Source: Streptococcus zalophi
Lineage (GTDB): Bacteria > Bacillota > Bacilli > Lactobacillales > Streptococcaceae
Length of the DNA stretch: 64,000 bases
Reading direction: 5' to 3'
Assembly (NCBI RefSeq): GCF_016481285.1
Contig: NZ_JAENBP010000005.1
Coordinates: forward strand, 62,001 to 126,000
Each line of letters opens with the position of its first letter. The stretch's first letter is position 1. Below, piece by piece: positions 42,177 to 50,853 of the stretch. Made by a program: the position numbers and the translations under genes. The notes under the pieces are model-generated. The model saw only the letters and a list, made by a program, of their open reading frames with translations, searched no databases and had not been told where the DNA came from.

Positions 42177-44858
42177 ATGAAACGTCGTAACTATATTTTT
42201 GGTGTGATGGGAGTTTTGTTATCTTGTCAACTTGTCTTATCAGCTTGTCAAAACCAAGAGACAAAAAAAGAGACGACAGCTAAAACGCATCAGGAAACAA
42301 AAAAGAGTAAGAAAACAAAAAAATCAGCTAAAAGTAATGCTACTAAGAAAAAAGACGCCTCAAAAAAGAAAGGTGTTTCTGGAGTTGATTATCCAACGGA
42401 TGATGGCTTTTTATTTTCAAGTGAAGCACAAATTCAAAGTAAAACAGCAGATGGTCTTATCTTAAAACATGGTGATCACAGCCACTTTATTTTCTATTCA
42501 GAGTTAAAAGGGACTAAGTGGTCTTACTTGATTCCAGAAGAGTATGTTGAAACAGCTAAGCCAAACTCTTCTGTCTCTTCAACCAATCAAGTGGTAGGCA
42601 GTTACCAACTAGATGATGGTTATGTGTTTAACCCAAGAGATATTGTTGCAGAAGATGCTAATGGTTATACTGTTCGACATGGTGATCATTATCATTATAT
42701 TTTTAAATCTCAATTATCCAATACGCAAAAAGAACAAACAAATCAATTGATTAGAACGCAGCCATTACCAATAGCCCCGCCAACTATTCAAACGCAAAAT
42801 GGTATTCCTGGGCTTGATTACCCAACGAGTGATGGTTTCTTATTTACTGGTCAAAATATTGCTGGCAGTACAGCTACAGGCATTTTAGTGGGTCATAATG
42901 GTCATTTTCATTCGCTCAGTTTTAATGATTTGAAAAAGAGTCGATGGGCTTATCTTGTTGAAGAGTATCAAAAACCTCAAGTCAAACAACCTGCACCTTC
43001 TACAGAAAAGAAAACACCAATACCAAAAGAGCCTGCACCTTCTAAAGAAGGACAATTGCCAGAACTACCAGATTCTTCTAACGAAGAAAAAACACCGACA
43101 CCAGAGGAAAAACCTACCTATCAAAAGGAAATTAGTTATTTAGCAGCTGGTTTGGGCATTGATCCTTCCTTGATTAAATTGATTGAAACAACTGAGGGGG
43201 AGATTGGTTTTGAATACCCTCACGAAGATCATAGTCATGTGATAATGTTAAAAGACATCGACATCACACAACCGTTTAAAACACCAGAAGAAGATATTGA
43301 GGAAACTCTTGAAGAAACCATTGATGGTGAAACACTTGAGGAGCGAAAAGAAAGACTTATTAAAGAGTTCATGGAGCGCTATCAAGTGAGACGTGAGGAT
43401 ATTACTATAAAAGGCAATTATATGTCGATTAGACATGGTGACCATGCGCATATCTATAAAATTGATCCTAGTCTTCCAGATGATCCAGAACGTGATGAAA
43501 CAACCGAAACAACTAATCTAGAGATTGAAACAGGAACGGTTTATGGACCATTTTACCCAGATGTTCATCAAACAAGAATGTCAAAAGCAGATGTCAAAGA
43601 CTACTTTAAAGTAGATGATGTTCAAAACATTAAAAATTTCATTCTGCTTGAATTTAGTAGTGAAAATGAATTTGGTGATTTAAAAGGAAATGATGGCCTT
43701 GTCAATCGTATTTACTATCTTGTTCGTAAGGATTTGGATTGGTCTGAGTTAGAGATCTCAATGCCAGAAACCATGGCTAAAGAAAAAAGTCTGTTTAAAG
43801 GATGGCGAGAAGAAATGCCAACGTCAGGTAAAATGCCTAGAGAAAGTCAACATTTTATAGCGTCATTTGATAAAATCAGAAAAGCACCTACAAAAGATGT
43901 TTATGGCCCATTTGATGACACAACAGATATCGATTTATCAGATTTCACTGCCATCAGATACACCACTATCACTAATGGTCGATTAGAATTAGACGGCAAT
44001 ATTCAAGGAGGCTTCATCTATCTCGTTAATCGCAATCTTACTTGGGCAGAAGCTAAGGAAAAAGGGATGAAAATACCAACCCCTGTTCCTAATGAAGGGT
44101 TTGAGTTTATTGAGTGGCGTAATGTTTCTGTTTCAGAAATAGATGAAAATTCGCCTGTCAATGCTGCGATTAATTTAGCTGCTTTTGGGACAACCAGTCT
44201 AAAAATTGGTCCATATCTTGCTCAAAATCCAGATAATCCAACAGACAAAAATGACCCACAAAGACATCCTAATTATTATTGGCATAATCCTGAAAAATAT
44301 GCCGCTGTTGCTTTCCAAGCAGATGAAAATGGTGAATTGATTAGCCCAGTTGGACGTGGGAGAGCTGTTGTTTACTTGATTAGAAAAGGAACATCACTTA
44401 GTCAAGCTAGCATTTTCCCACCAGCTACTCAAGCAAAAGAGGGTTATGTTGCGGGGGATATGTCACATATCATCGCTAACTTTAATAAACCGGTTGAAGA
44501 GGATACAACATACACCATTTCTTTCACCAAACGTGAAGAATTACCCAAAAATGATGATTTGGACGACCCATTTGGACCAGACTATGATCCATTTGCACCA
44601 GAATCTGATGATTTGGCTGGACCATTTGGACCAGACTTTGACCCGTTCCCACCAGGATTTGACGACTCAGACGACCCATTTGGACCAGATTTTGATCCAT
44701 TCCCACCAACAAGTGAGGAAGTGACAGCTGAGCCATCGTCACCTAAAGAGGATAAAAAATCAAATGTCAATGATTTAGATGATTTATTGGCTTCTAATAT
44801 CGATGAAACAACTAATCCGACACCTATTAGTGATGAATTAGCTAATTTTGAGTATTAA
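42177..44858 (+). CDS. Pht/HtpA-like histidine-triad lipoprotein
   Basis: The 893-residue protein has a lipoprotein signal with lipobox LSAC (Cys24) and a Lys/Thr-rich stalk. Five HxxHxH triads start near residues 98 (HGDHSH), 168 (HGDHYH), 240 (HNGHFH), 349 (HEDHSH) and 420 (HGDHAH). Such surface proteins bind zinc and pass it to AdcA-type transporters, and in S. pneumoniae and S. pyogenes they bind complement factors or act as antigens. After residue 450 it has non-triad repeats with VYGPF starts, then an acidic tail of three DPFGPDxDPFxP-like repeats (about 797-845). No LPXTG or membrane tail is present. The length is in the Pht range. Confidence 0.9.
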   Translation: MKRRNYIFGVMGVLLSCQLVLSACQNQETKKETTAKTHQETKKSKKTKKSAKSNATKKKDASKKKGVSGVDYPTDDGFLFSSEAQIQSKTADGLILKHGDHSHFIFYSELKGTKWSYLIPEEYVETAKPNSSVSSTNQVVGSYQLDDGYVFNPRDIVAEDANGYTVRHGDHYHYIFKSQLSNTQKEQTNQLIRTQPLPIAPPTIQTQNGIPGLDYPTSDGFLFTGQNIAGSTATGILVGHNGHFHSLSFNDLKKSRWAYLVEEYQKPQVKQPAPSTEKKTPIPKEPAPSKEGQLPELPDSSNEEKTPTPEEKPTYQKEISYLAAGLGIDPSLIKLIETTEGEIGFEYPHEDHSHVIMLKDIDITQPFKTPEEDIEETLEETIDGETLEERKERLIKEFMERYQVRREDITIKGNYMSIRHGDHAHIYKIDPSLPDDPERDETTETTNLEIETGTVYGPFYPDVHQTRMSKADVKDYFKVDDVQNIKNFILLEFSSENEFGDLKGNDGLVNRIYYLVRKDLDWSELEISMPETMAKEKSLFKGWREEMPTSGKMPRESQHFIASFDKIRKAPTKDVYGPFDDTTDIDLSDFTAIRYTTITNGRLELDGNIQGGFIYLVNRNLTWAEAKEKGMKIPTPVPNEGFEFIEWRNVSVSEIDENSPVNAAINLAAFGTTSLKIGPYLAQNPDNPTDKNDPQRHPNYYWHNPEKYAAVAFQADENGELISPVGRGRAVVYLIRKGTSLSQASIFPPATQAKEGYVAGDMSHIIANFNKPVEEDTTYTISFTKREELPKNDDLDDPFGPDYDPFAPESDDLAGPFGPDFDPFPPGFDDSDDPFGPDFDPFPPTSEEVTAEPSSPKEDKKSNVNDLDDLLASNIDETTNPTPISDELANFEY

Positions 44859-44877
44859 TAGTCATTCTAAGACAACT

Positions 44878-44911
44878 AAAAAAGCTTCTATCTTTTTGAT
44901 AGAAGCTTTTT
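44878..44911 (+). terminator. Terminator after the histidine-triad gene
   Basis: AAAAAAGCTTCTATC-TTTTT-GATAGAAGCTTTTT, a perfect long stem. Confidence 0.92.
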
Positions 44912-45039
44912 GTGATGGTTTTGTAACTGTTATTTAATTCCCCGTACCCACCCTCGCAACGGATATAAATTAGTATGTGGTAGTGACAATTAGTTGTGAT
45001 TTGTTCAGTGGTAACAGTTCTGGGCATCAGTTGTAAAAA

Positions 45040-45064
45040 GTGGATTCGAACCACGGACCTTGCC
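45040..45064 (-). other. tRNA T-arm-like fragment
   Basis: The minus strand reads GGTCCGTGGTTCGAATCCAC, i.e. a T-arm with the universal TTCGAAT loop and a GTGG/CCAC stem. No matching acceptor, D or anticodon arm is found upstream. It looks like the 3' part of a tRNA left by recombination, or a chance match. The rest of 44912-45122 holds no gene that I can support. Confidence 0.4.
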
Positions 45065-45122
45065 CCAAAGTCTGCCTAAACAAAGTTATACTCACCTTTA
45101 TATCAGAAGCTACCGTCTCGTA

Positions 45123-45578
45123 TTAAAGAAGATCAATCTGCCAATTCATACCTTGAATAGCAGTATCTAATTCTCTAAAGGCTTTTGAGAGACTGTCTAT
45201 TTCTTTTTGTAATTTTTTGACATCAACAGTGCTGACATATTTAATTTCACTTCTTGAATACCTAGCTTGTTTTTGACTAGCAACATCAGCAACCTCACTA
45301 AGCATATTTCTCTTGGCTAAAAGAGCATCTCTTTTGACAAGAGCATCTGATAACGTCTTTTTATCATCAAATTTAGTGTGATAATTTGTTTTATTAATAG
45401 CTTTGATAATTTCTGTCAATTCATTTTGGAGACTGGTATATTCCTTCAATAATTTTTCAGGATTTTCACTAGGGGCATCACCCTCTTGGATTAAAATATT
45501 TTGATTTAATCTATTTTTAATTTGTTCCAGTCTTTTTTGTAAATCTGATCTAAGAATTAATGCTTCTGCTAGTTTCAT
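45123..45578 (-). CDS. DIP1984-family coiled-coil protein
   Basis: The 151-residue protein is almost entirely helical (MKLAEALILRSDLQKRLEQI ... LTEIIKAINKTNYHTKFDDK, SDALVKRDALLAKRNMLSEV) and matches the DIP1984 family (also called septicolysin-like in annotations), whose function is not established. GGAGGG precedes the start. It is monocistronic on the minus strand, between the tRNA-like fragment and the ABC exporter operon. A cytolysin role is not supported by anything visible here. Confidence 0.75.
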   Translation of the reverse strand: MKLAEALILRSDLQKRLEQIKNRLNQNILIQEGDAPSENPEKLLKEYTSLQNELTEIIKAINKTNYHTKFDDKKTLSDALVKRDALLAKRNMLSEVADVASQKQARYSRSEIKYVSTVDVKKLQKEIDSLSKAFRELDTAIQGMNWQIDLL

Positions 45579-45641
45579 TCTTAATTACCCTCCTAAAAAA
45601 TCAACCTATTGTTATGGACATTATACCATATTCCTAAAAAA

Positions 45642-46655
45642 CTAGGCCTTACGAAGTTTTTTTCTAATCATTGGAATAGAAATGAGATAAACAGTCATCG
45701 AGATGGCAAAAACAATTAACATGTAAAAGAACATTTCATTCCAGATAGCTTCTTTTGATAAAATAAGGTCATTTGCCTTATAAATCCAGTAAAAAGGATT
45801 CCAGTACATGGTCCATTGCCAGTTATCAGCCAAGAGCTCATAACCAGCCACAGCAGCCACAATTGGTAACATCATTAGTTTCATGCTACTTGCTACTTCG
45901 ATAATATCTGTGGAATTAGTCCCTTGTAAAAATCCAACTAAAGCGCTAAGGACAAAACTCATGAAACCAATACTAAGAAGCATAAACCAGTTGATATCAG
46001 TATAACCTAGGATAAGGAGTGAGATGATAATACCAAACAAGGCAGAACAGCCACCAAAGAGACTTTTGCCAAGGATAAAAGCTCCTTGAGATACGGGAGA
46101 AACCGTCATGGCACTAATGGTATTATCTGATTTTTCCTCAACAAGTCCTAGGGCAATCATCATACCAGATGACATAATCACTAGAAGAATAAGCATATTA
46201 GTCAGTTTTGTTTTTAGTGGATTAACACTCGTCTTAAATGTAACAATGACAGCACTACTTGTTTCAGGATTTGCGCCTTCTTTGAATTTTTGGTTTAGAA
46301 ATTGAGCCAGAAGAATCGTTTGTGAGGATTCGTTACCTTCTACAATCATCTCATAGTCATTGTTTTTTGAGATGAGACCAATGCTATCATCCGGTTTTAA
46401 AAGACGGTCCTCTAATTCTTCTTTATTATCAAAAAGTTCGACTTGTGTATACTTTGTCATGTAATCGATATATGTTTTGGATTCAGTCTTTAACATGGCT
46501 GTTTTAATGGAAAAACTGTTTTCACCCAGTTGAGGAAGGAGCAACAAGATTCCAATAGCTAGTATGATTGGAACAAGCAACAAGTAAGAAAGGATGGCAT
46601 CACGTCTGGCAATCTTAGCATCTTTTAAGAAAATCGTTAGTATTTTGCGTAGCAT
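45642..46655 (-). CDS. ABC-2 type transporter permease (second)
   Basis: The 337-residue protein has one N-terminal helix, a soluble extracytoplasmic domain (about 40-160) and five further helices, the layout of ABC2_membrane_3 permeases (YhgE/NatB-like). Motifs include LVEEKSDNTISAMTVSPVSQ, which is the coupling region found in this class. It follows the first permease by 14 bp and closes the TetR-controlled operon. It probably forms a heteromeric exporter with that permease and the ATPase. Confidence 0.85.
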   Translation of the reverse strand: MLRKILTIFLKDAKIARRDAILSYLLLVPIILAIGILLLLPQLGENSFSIKTAMLKTESKTYIDYMTKYTQVELFDNKEELEDRLLKPDDSIGLISKNNDYEMIVEGNESSQTILLAQFLNQKFKEGANPETSSAVIVTFKTSVNPLKTKLTNMLILLVIMSSGMMIALGLVEEKSDNTISAMTVSPVSQGAFILGKSLFGGCSALFGIIISLLILGYTDINWFMLLSIGFMSFVLSALVGFLQGTNSTDIIEVASSMKLMMLPIVAAVAGYELLADNWQWTMYWNPFYWIYKANDLILSKEAIWNEMFFYMLIVFAISMTVYLISIPMIRKKLRKA

Positions 46656-46669
46656 AGGATATCTCCTTT

Positions 46670-47890
46670 CTAAACAGTCAATGTCTTTTTAAATCTGATG
46701 TCTGAAAGGATGAGTAGCACCATTCCAGAAAGAATCGAAAGACCAATTGATAATGCAGTAAAACTGATATCTGATGTCCCTGACAAAATGTCTTTAAACC
46801 CTTGTAAAAGGAAATAAGTAGGAAGCATTCTTAACCAAGTTGGGTTAAATGTGGTGATGTAATAAGATAAAATCGGCAACATCAGTATTAGCATAATGAG
46901 ATAAAGCACTGAAAAAGCTTTGTTCAAGTGATTGAAAAAACTGGCCACTAATAATCCTAAGCTACAAAAGGCAAAAGAACTTGCGATGAGTAAAGGATAA
47001 AAGAGAAGATAATCTGGTCTTGCTTTCATTATTGGAATTACAATAATACTTGTTGAGATGAGGGTACTTGTCATTGCAACCATGATTTTTGTGAAAAGAT
47101 AGGTTTTCATTGAACCAGGAGATACAGCAAAAGCCTTGATGGCACCTTGTTCTTTATCTAAAAAAATATAAGAAACCATGACGAAAAATCCCATTAGAGA
47201 GCCTAAAATGGTCACAAGTGGTGGTAACATTAATTCTCTTTGATTGAGTGTTTCTCCTGTCTCCAAACGTTTCATCTTGTTAGTTGTTTGAGATGATGGC
47301 ATAACTTGACTTTCACCTGAGTGTAGTAGATAAAGCAAGTCTTTTAATTGTGTGGGCTCATAGCCTTGAAGAAAATACTGAAATTGTGGCTTTCCTGAAT
47401 CATCTAGTGATAGGATTAAGCCCATATTGCCTTTTTCTTGTATTAAACGGATGAAATCATCTTTATTATCAATGAGATAAATAAAGCCATAGCTTGCCTT
47501 TGTTTTTGGGTTGTATTTTTCAAATGTTTTAGCTGTTACTTTTTTCTCATCCGAAAAAGAGTAGTGCTGTTCAGAGCCTGTTTTATCATCAATCAAGGTA
47601 AATTCATTTGGTTTTAGCACCATTTCTGAGTCATCAACTGGCTTAAGACTTATGTCGATAGCATTAAATAAGTGACTTTTTTCTTCCTGAGTATTCTTGT
47701 TAAAATTGTCAAAAATCTGAGACATATTGACATCCAAGAAAATGAATTCATTAGTGGTTGTTGAGGGCTGTTCTTTTACTAAAGTCATTAAAACAATGAG
47801 GGCAATCACGGCTACAATAATTTCAATATAAAAGTAAAACCCCCTCGCTGCAAGCTTCATCTCCTTTATAAAGGTATGAAATAGTCTCAT
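46670..47890 (-). CDS. ABC-2 type transporter permease (first)
   Basis: The 406-residue protein has an N-terminal helix, a large extracytoplasmic domain (about 40-215) and five or six C-terminal helices with FLDKEQGAIKAFAVSPGSMK as the coupling segment. It lies one base after the ATPase stop. The two permeases are related but not copies, consistent with a heterodimeric channel. Substrate candidates are drugs, lipids or peptides; the sequence does not decide. Confidence 0.85.
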   Translation of the reverse strand: MRLFHTFIKEMKLAARGFYFYIEIIVAVIALIVLMTLVKEQPSTTTNEFIFLDVNMSQIFDNFNKNTQEEKSHLFNAIDISLKPVDDSEMVLKPNEFTLIDDKTGSEQHYSFSDEKKVTAKTFEKYNPKTKASYGFIYLIDNKDDFIRLIQEKGNMGLILSLDDSGKPQFQYFLQGYEPTQLKDLLYLLHSGESQVMPSSQTTNKMKRLETGETLNQRELMLPPLVTILGSLMGFFVMVSYIFLDKEQGAIKAFAVSPGSMKTYLFTKIMVAMTSTLISTSIIVIPIMKARPDYLLFYPLLIASSFAFCSLGLLVASFFNHLNKAFSVLYLIMLILMLPILSYYITTFNPTWLRMLPTYFLLQGFKDILSGTSDISFTALSIGLSILSGMVLLILSDIRFKKTLTV

Positions 47891-47891
47891 A

Positions 47892-48746
47892 TCAATTCAA
47901 CCCCTTTCCTGTTACTTGGATAAAGATTTCCTCAAGGGTTGCTTCTTTTGAGTGAAGGGTTTTAACCTCATAGGATGAAATGATATTGGCCAATCTCTCT
48001 TTTTCTTTTTGATCAGTTGTTTTCAAGGTTTCTTTGATAAGTTCACCGTTTTTATGGTATTCGACAACAACACTCTTTTGACCAAATGCTTGTTTGAGAT
48101 TTTCTGGTGTGTCAATTAATTTGATTTCACCATCAATGATAAAGGCAACACGATCACACAACTCATCGGCAATGGTCATGTTATGGGTAGTTAAAAAACA
48201 AGTGGTTCCTTTTTCTTTTTCCTTTAAAATAATGTTTTTAATAGTCGCTGCAATAGCTGGGTCTAGCCCTGTTGTTGGTTCATCTAAAAACCACAATTCG
48301 GGACTATTAATCAAGGATCTGGCAAAAGTCAAACGATGCTTCATTCCTTTTGAGAAGGTGCCTGCTCGTTGATTTTTATGGTCTTCTAGCCCAACTAGTT
48401 TTAATAAGTCAAAAGGATCTCTTGTTGGCACATCAAAGAGACTAGCATAGTATTTGAGGTTTTCTAAAGCAGTGAGTTTACTATAGACATTGGATTGTTC
48501 AAAGGATACACCAATTTTATTGAAGCGCTCTTGATGAGATTGTTTTAAATCATAACCATTAACAATAACGTCACCAGTTTGTAGCTCTAAGAGACCTGTT
48601 AAAATGTTTTGTGTGGTTGATTTTCCAGCTCCAGAAGGGCCTAAAAAGCCAAAAATTTCACCTTTTTTAACATCAAAACTAATATTTTTAACGGCTAATT
48701 GGTCATCGTTTGTGTAAGAGTGTGATAAATTTTTAACAGTAATCAT
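47892..48746 (-). CDS. ABC transporter ATP-binding protein (exporter)
   Basis: The 284-residue ATPase has Walker A GPSGAGKST, Q-loop VSFEQSN, signature FSKGMKHRLTFARSL and Walker B LWFLDEPTTGLDP, then a DrrA-like C-terminal extension. It energises the two downstream permeases. The start overlaps the TetR gene stop by 4 bp. It is of the multidrug/lantibiotic-immunity-like subclass, with no accessory gene to define the substrate. Confidence 0.9.
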   Translation of the reverse strand: MITVKNLSHSYTNDDQLAVKNISFDVKKGEIFGFLGPSGAGKSTTQNILTGLLELQTGDVIVNGYDLKQSHQERFNKIGVSFEQSNVYSKLTALENLKYYASLFDVPTRDPFDLLKLVGLEDHKNQRAGTFSKGMKHRLTFARSLINSPELWFLDEPTTGLDPAIAATIKNIILKEKEKGTTCFLTTHNMTIADELCDRVAFIIDGEIKLIDTPENLKQAFGQKSVVVEYHKNGELIKETLKTTDQKEKERLANIISSYEVKTLHSKEATLEEIFIQVTGKGLN

Positions 48747-49372
48747 GCGTCATTCTCCATTTCTGAGTGATAAAATAGATTTTTTAAAAGGGCAATGTAT
48801 CGCTCACTTTCTCTCAAGGCTTCTTGTAAATCTATTTTTTGATTTAGTGTGGTCTTCCAAAGTTTTGAACTTAAGCCCTCAAAGGTCCAATTAATAATTT
48901 CCATTCCTGTTGCAAGATTAATATCTTTTTTAAAAAGTGAAAAATCAATATTGTCACTATAAATACGCTGGGCAAGGAGAGTAGCCTCTTCACCAGCTAT
49001 TTTTAACATATCTTTTTGTGTTTTTCCTAGAAAAATTCTTTTTTGGAATTCATAGATATAGGGATAATCCTCTACTAATTGAACTTTTAATAGCATGATT
49101 TGTTGGATACGGTTGAAAAAATCACGTTCTTTCCAATCAATATGATCACTGACATGCTCTTTAATCAGAACAATACTATAATCTACTAATTGATCATAAA
49201 GGCCTTTTTTATTACCAAAATAGTGAAAGAGAATACCTTTGGAAATGTTAGCGTGCTTGACCACTTGATTTGTCGAAGCATTGTCATAGCCATTTTTAGC
49301 AAATTCTTCAAAGGCAGCATTGGCAATACGCTTTCTTTTTTCTTTATCTATCTGTTCAAAAATTGTAGTCAT
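48743..49372 (-). CDS. TetR-family repressor of the ABC exporter
   Basis: The ATG whose first base is 49372 has AAGGAGGAAG upstream and is preferred over the longer frame, which would run through the first operator. The 209-residue protein has the TetR HTH (about 11-57: RIANAAFEEFAKNGYDNAST, NQVVKHANISKGILFHYFGN) and a helical ligand domain. It is the first gene of its own operon, so it should autoregulate together with the transporter through the two dyads just upstream. Confidence 0.9.
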   Translation of the reverse strand: MTTIFEQIDKEKRKRIANAAFEEFAKNGYDNASTNQVVKHANISKGILFHYFGNKKGLYDQLVDYSIVLIKEHVSDHIDWKERDFFNRIQQIMLLKVQLVEDYPYIYEFQKRIFLGKTQKDMLKIAGEEATLLAQRIYSDNIDFSLFKKDINLATGMEIINWTFEGLSSKLWKTTLNQKIDLQEALRESERYIALLKNLFYHSEMENDA

Positions 49373-49391
49373 AGAGCTTCCTCCTTCAAAA

Positions 49392-49441
49392 TTGACCAAG
49401 CTGGTCAATTATAGAATAACATTTTTGACCACTCTGGTCAA
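49392..49441. promoter_or_regulatory. Twin TetR operators
   Basis: TTGACCAAGCTGGTCAA (49392-49408) and TTGACCACTCTGGTCAA (49425-49441) are perfect 7+7 dyads with the same arms and a 3-bp centre. Their centres are 33 bp apart, about three helical turns, so two dimers would sit on the same face of the DNA. Confidence 0.85.
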
Positions 49442-49545
49442 TTATGGCTATTTATTTATCATTACAAAGAAAAAAACTAAACTCATATCATTTTTGAATG
49501 AAGTTAGAAATCACTTAAACAATAAATTTTTAAAATATTGAACAC

Positions 49546-49610
49546 TACTATGCTTTACATACTAGTCAAAAAGTGCTATACTCTAATTAACTAGTAGGTA
49601 AAACATAGTA
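49546..49610 (+). promoter_or_regulatory. Promoter and dyad operator of the PadR operon
   Basis: TTTACA (49554-49559) and TATACT (49577-49582) are 17 bp apart. They are enclosed by 21-base arms 49546-49566 and 49590-49610 that are complementary at 19 positions (TACTATG...ACTAGT). This is the likely PadR autoregulatory site. Confidence 0.75.
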
Positions 49611-49623
49611 GAGGAGGAAGATT

Positions 49624-49944
49624 GTGAAAGAAACACAGTTATTAAAGGGTGTTTTGGATGGTTGTGTTCTTCAAATCATCTCAAAAAAGGAAAGTTATGG
49701 CTATGAATTGATTCAAAATCTGAGAAAATCAGGTTTTGAATCAATGACTGGTGGTACTGTTTATCCCTTGCTACAAAAATTAGAAAAAAAAGAATTGATT
49801 AAGAGTCGGCTAAGGATATCTGATGATGGACCGGATCGCAAATATTTTTCGTTGACACCCAAAGGTGAAGCATACTTAAAAGAGTTTTGGCAACAATGGC
49901 AGGAATTGACGATAAAAGTAGCAAGATTAAGTGATGCTACTTAG
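49624..49944 (+). CDS. PadR-family transcriptional regulator
   Basis: The 106-residue protein starts with GTG after GAGGAGGAAG. It has the PadR winged helix: LDGCVLQIISKKESYGYELI, GGTVYPLLQKLEKKELIKSR, DGPDRKYFSLTPKGEAYL. PadR proteins of this size usually repress a neighbouring transporter or membrane protein and respond to small molecules or envelope stress. It is followed within 14 bp by a DUF1129-like membrane protein gene, its likely target and partner. Confidence 0.9.
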   Translation: MKETQLLKGVLDGCVLQIISKKESYGYELIQNLRKSGFESMTGGTVYPLLQKLEKKELIKSRLRISDDGPDRKYFSLTPKGEAYLKEFWQQWQELTIKVARLSDAT

Positions 49945-49958
49945 TGGAGGAAGTAAAT

Positions 49959-50777
49959 ATGACATCTAAAGCAGATAACTATATCAAAAAAACTGAAGAA
50001 ATCATTGCCCAAATGACAGAAAAAAATCGAGAATACTTTTCTAATCTACAATACTACATGATATTATCATCTTTAATTGTAGATGAAAAGGAAGTTAGAG
50101 AGCAAATTTATAATATGTCTCTTGATTTGCTAGACGCAGAAAAAAATAATCTTTCAGCTGAATCTTATTTTGGGAAAAATCCCAAAGCAATGGCAGATGA
50201 TTTGATAAAACAAACAAAGCCTGAACCATTTTGGAAAACATTAGCTTTTATTGTGACCATAGAATTCTTGGGACTTGGTTCGTTTTCTTTGTATCAATTT
50301 TCTAATTCTGGTTCCTTAGACATTAATATTTTATCTTTCTTTATCTGGGGATTATTAGGTTTTCTTTTTATTATTTTTCTCCTTTATTTATTAAAGAACA
50401 GTGTGTATAGTCAGTTTAGTAAAAGAATAACTTATTTGGCAACTAGTGTTATCATTATTTTTTTACTAGCAATAGCATTTTCCTTTAATATTTTAAGTCA
50501 CATTGGATATGTGCTTACTATTTCTCAACCATATGATTGGCTAATAATGGGATGTTTTTTTCTACTGTTACTGTCGTATGCACGGAAAATAACTTATTTT
50601 AGACCGCTTTTTCTCCCTGCATTAGCTCTTTTTTCTAATGGCGTGATTAAAAGATACTATCTTTTAGGGATATTACAAGGAGAACTCTGGCAAAGATGGC
50701 TTCCTCTATCGTTATTGTTGATTAGTATAATAGCTTTTTATATTTGGTTATATTTGTTATTAAAGAAATCTAAATAG
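49959..50777 (+). CDS. DUF1129-like membrane protein
   Basis: The ATG at 49959 has GGAGG eight bases upstream. The 272-residue protein has a soluble helical N-terminus (1-95, with KNPKAMADDLIKQTKP) and about six membrane helices in the rest. This matches DUF1129 proteins, which are commonly encoded after PadR regulators in lactic acid bacteria. Function is unknown. It shares the operon and dyad operator with the PadR gene and ends at a strong terminator. Confidence 0.75.
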   Translation: MTSKADNYIKKTEEIIAQMTEKNREYFSNLQYYMILSSLIVDEKEVREQIYNMSLDLLDAEKNNLSAESYFGKNPKAMADDLIKQTKPEPFWKTLAFIVTIEFLGLGSFSLYQFSNSGSLDINILSFFIWGLLGFLFIIFLLYLLKNSVYSQFSKRITYLATSVIIIFLLAIAFSFNILSHIGYVLTISQPYDWLIMGCFFLLLLSYARKITYFRPLFLPALALFSNGVIKRYYLLGILQGELWQRWLPLSLLLISIIAFYIWLYLLLKKSK

Positions 50778-50784
50778 AATGAAG

Positions 50785-50812
50785 AAAGAGACACCGTCTG
50801 GTGTCTCTTTTT
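50785..50812. terminator. Terminator between DUF1129 gene and pepX
   Basis: AAAGAGACACC-GTCT-GGTGTCTCTTTTT, a perfect 11-bp stem usable in both directions for the two converging genes. Confidence 0.92.
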
Positions 50813-50853
50813 AGTTTAGAATAAAGTAATTGTTATTATACCGATATAAATGG

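Noticed and set aside
44524..44770. Minus-strand frames rich in Gly/Asn/Gln repeats opposite the histidine-triad tail
   Set aside because: They mirror the repetitive DPFGPD codons of the real gene and have no start signals.
45000..45120. A functional tRNA gene
   Set aside because: Only a T-arm-like segment fits; no acceptor, D or anticodon arm can be folded around it.
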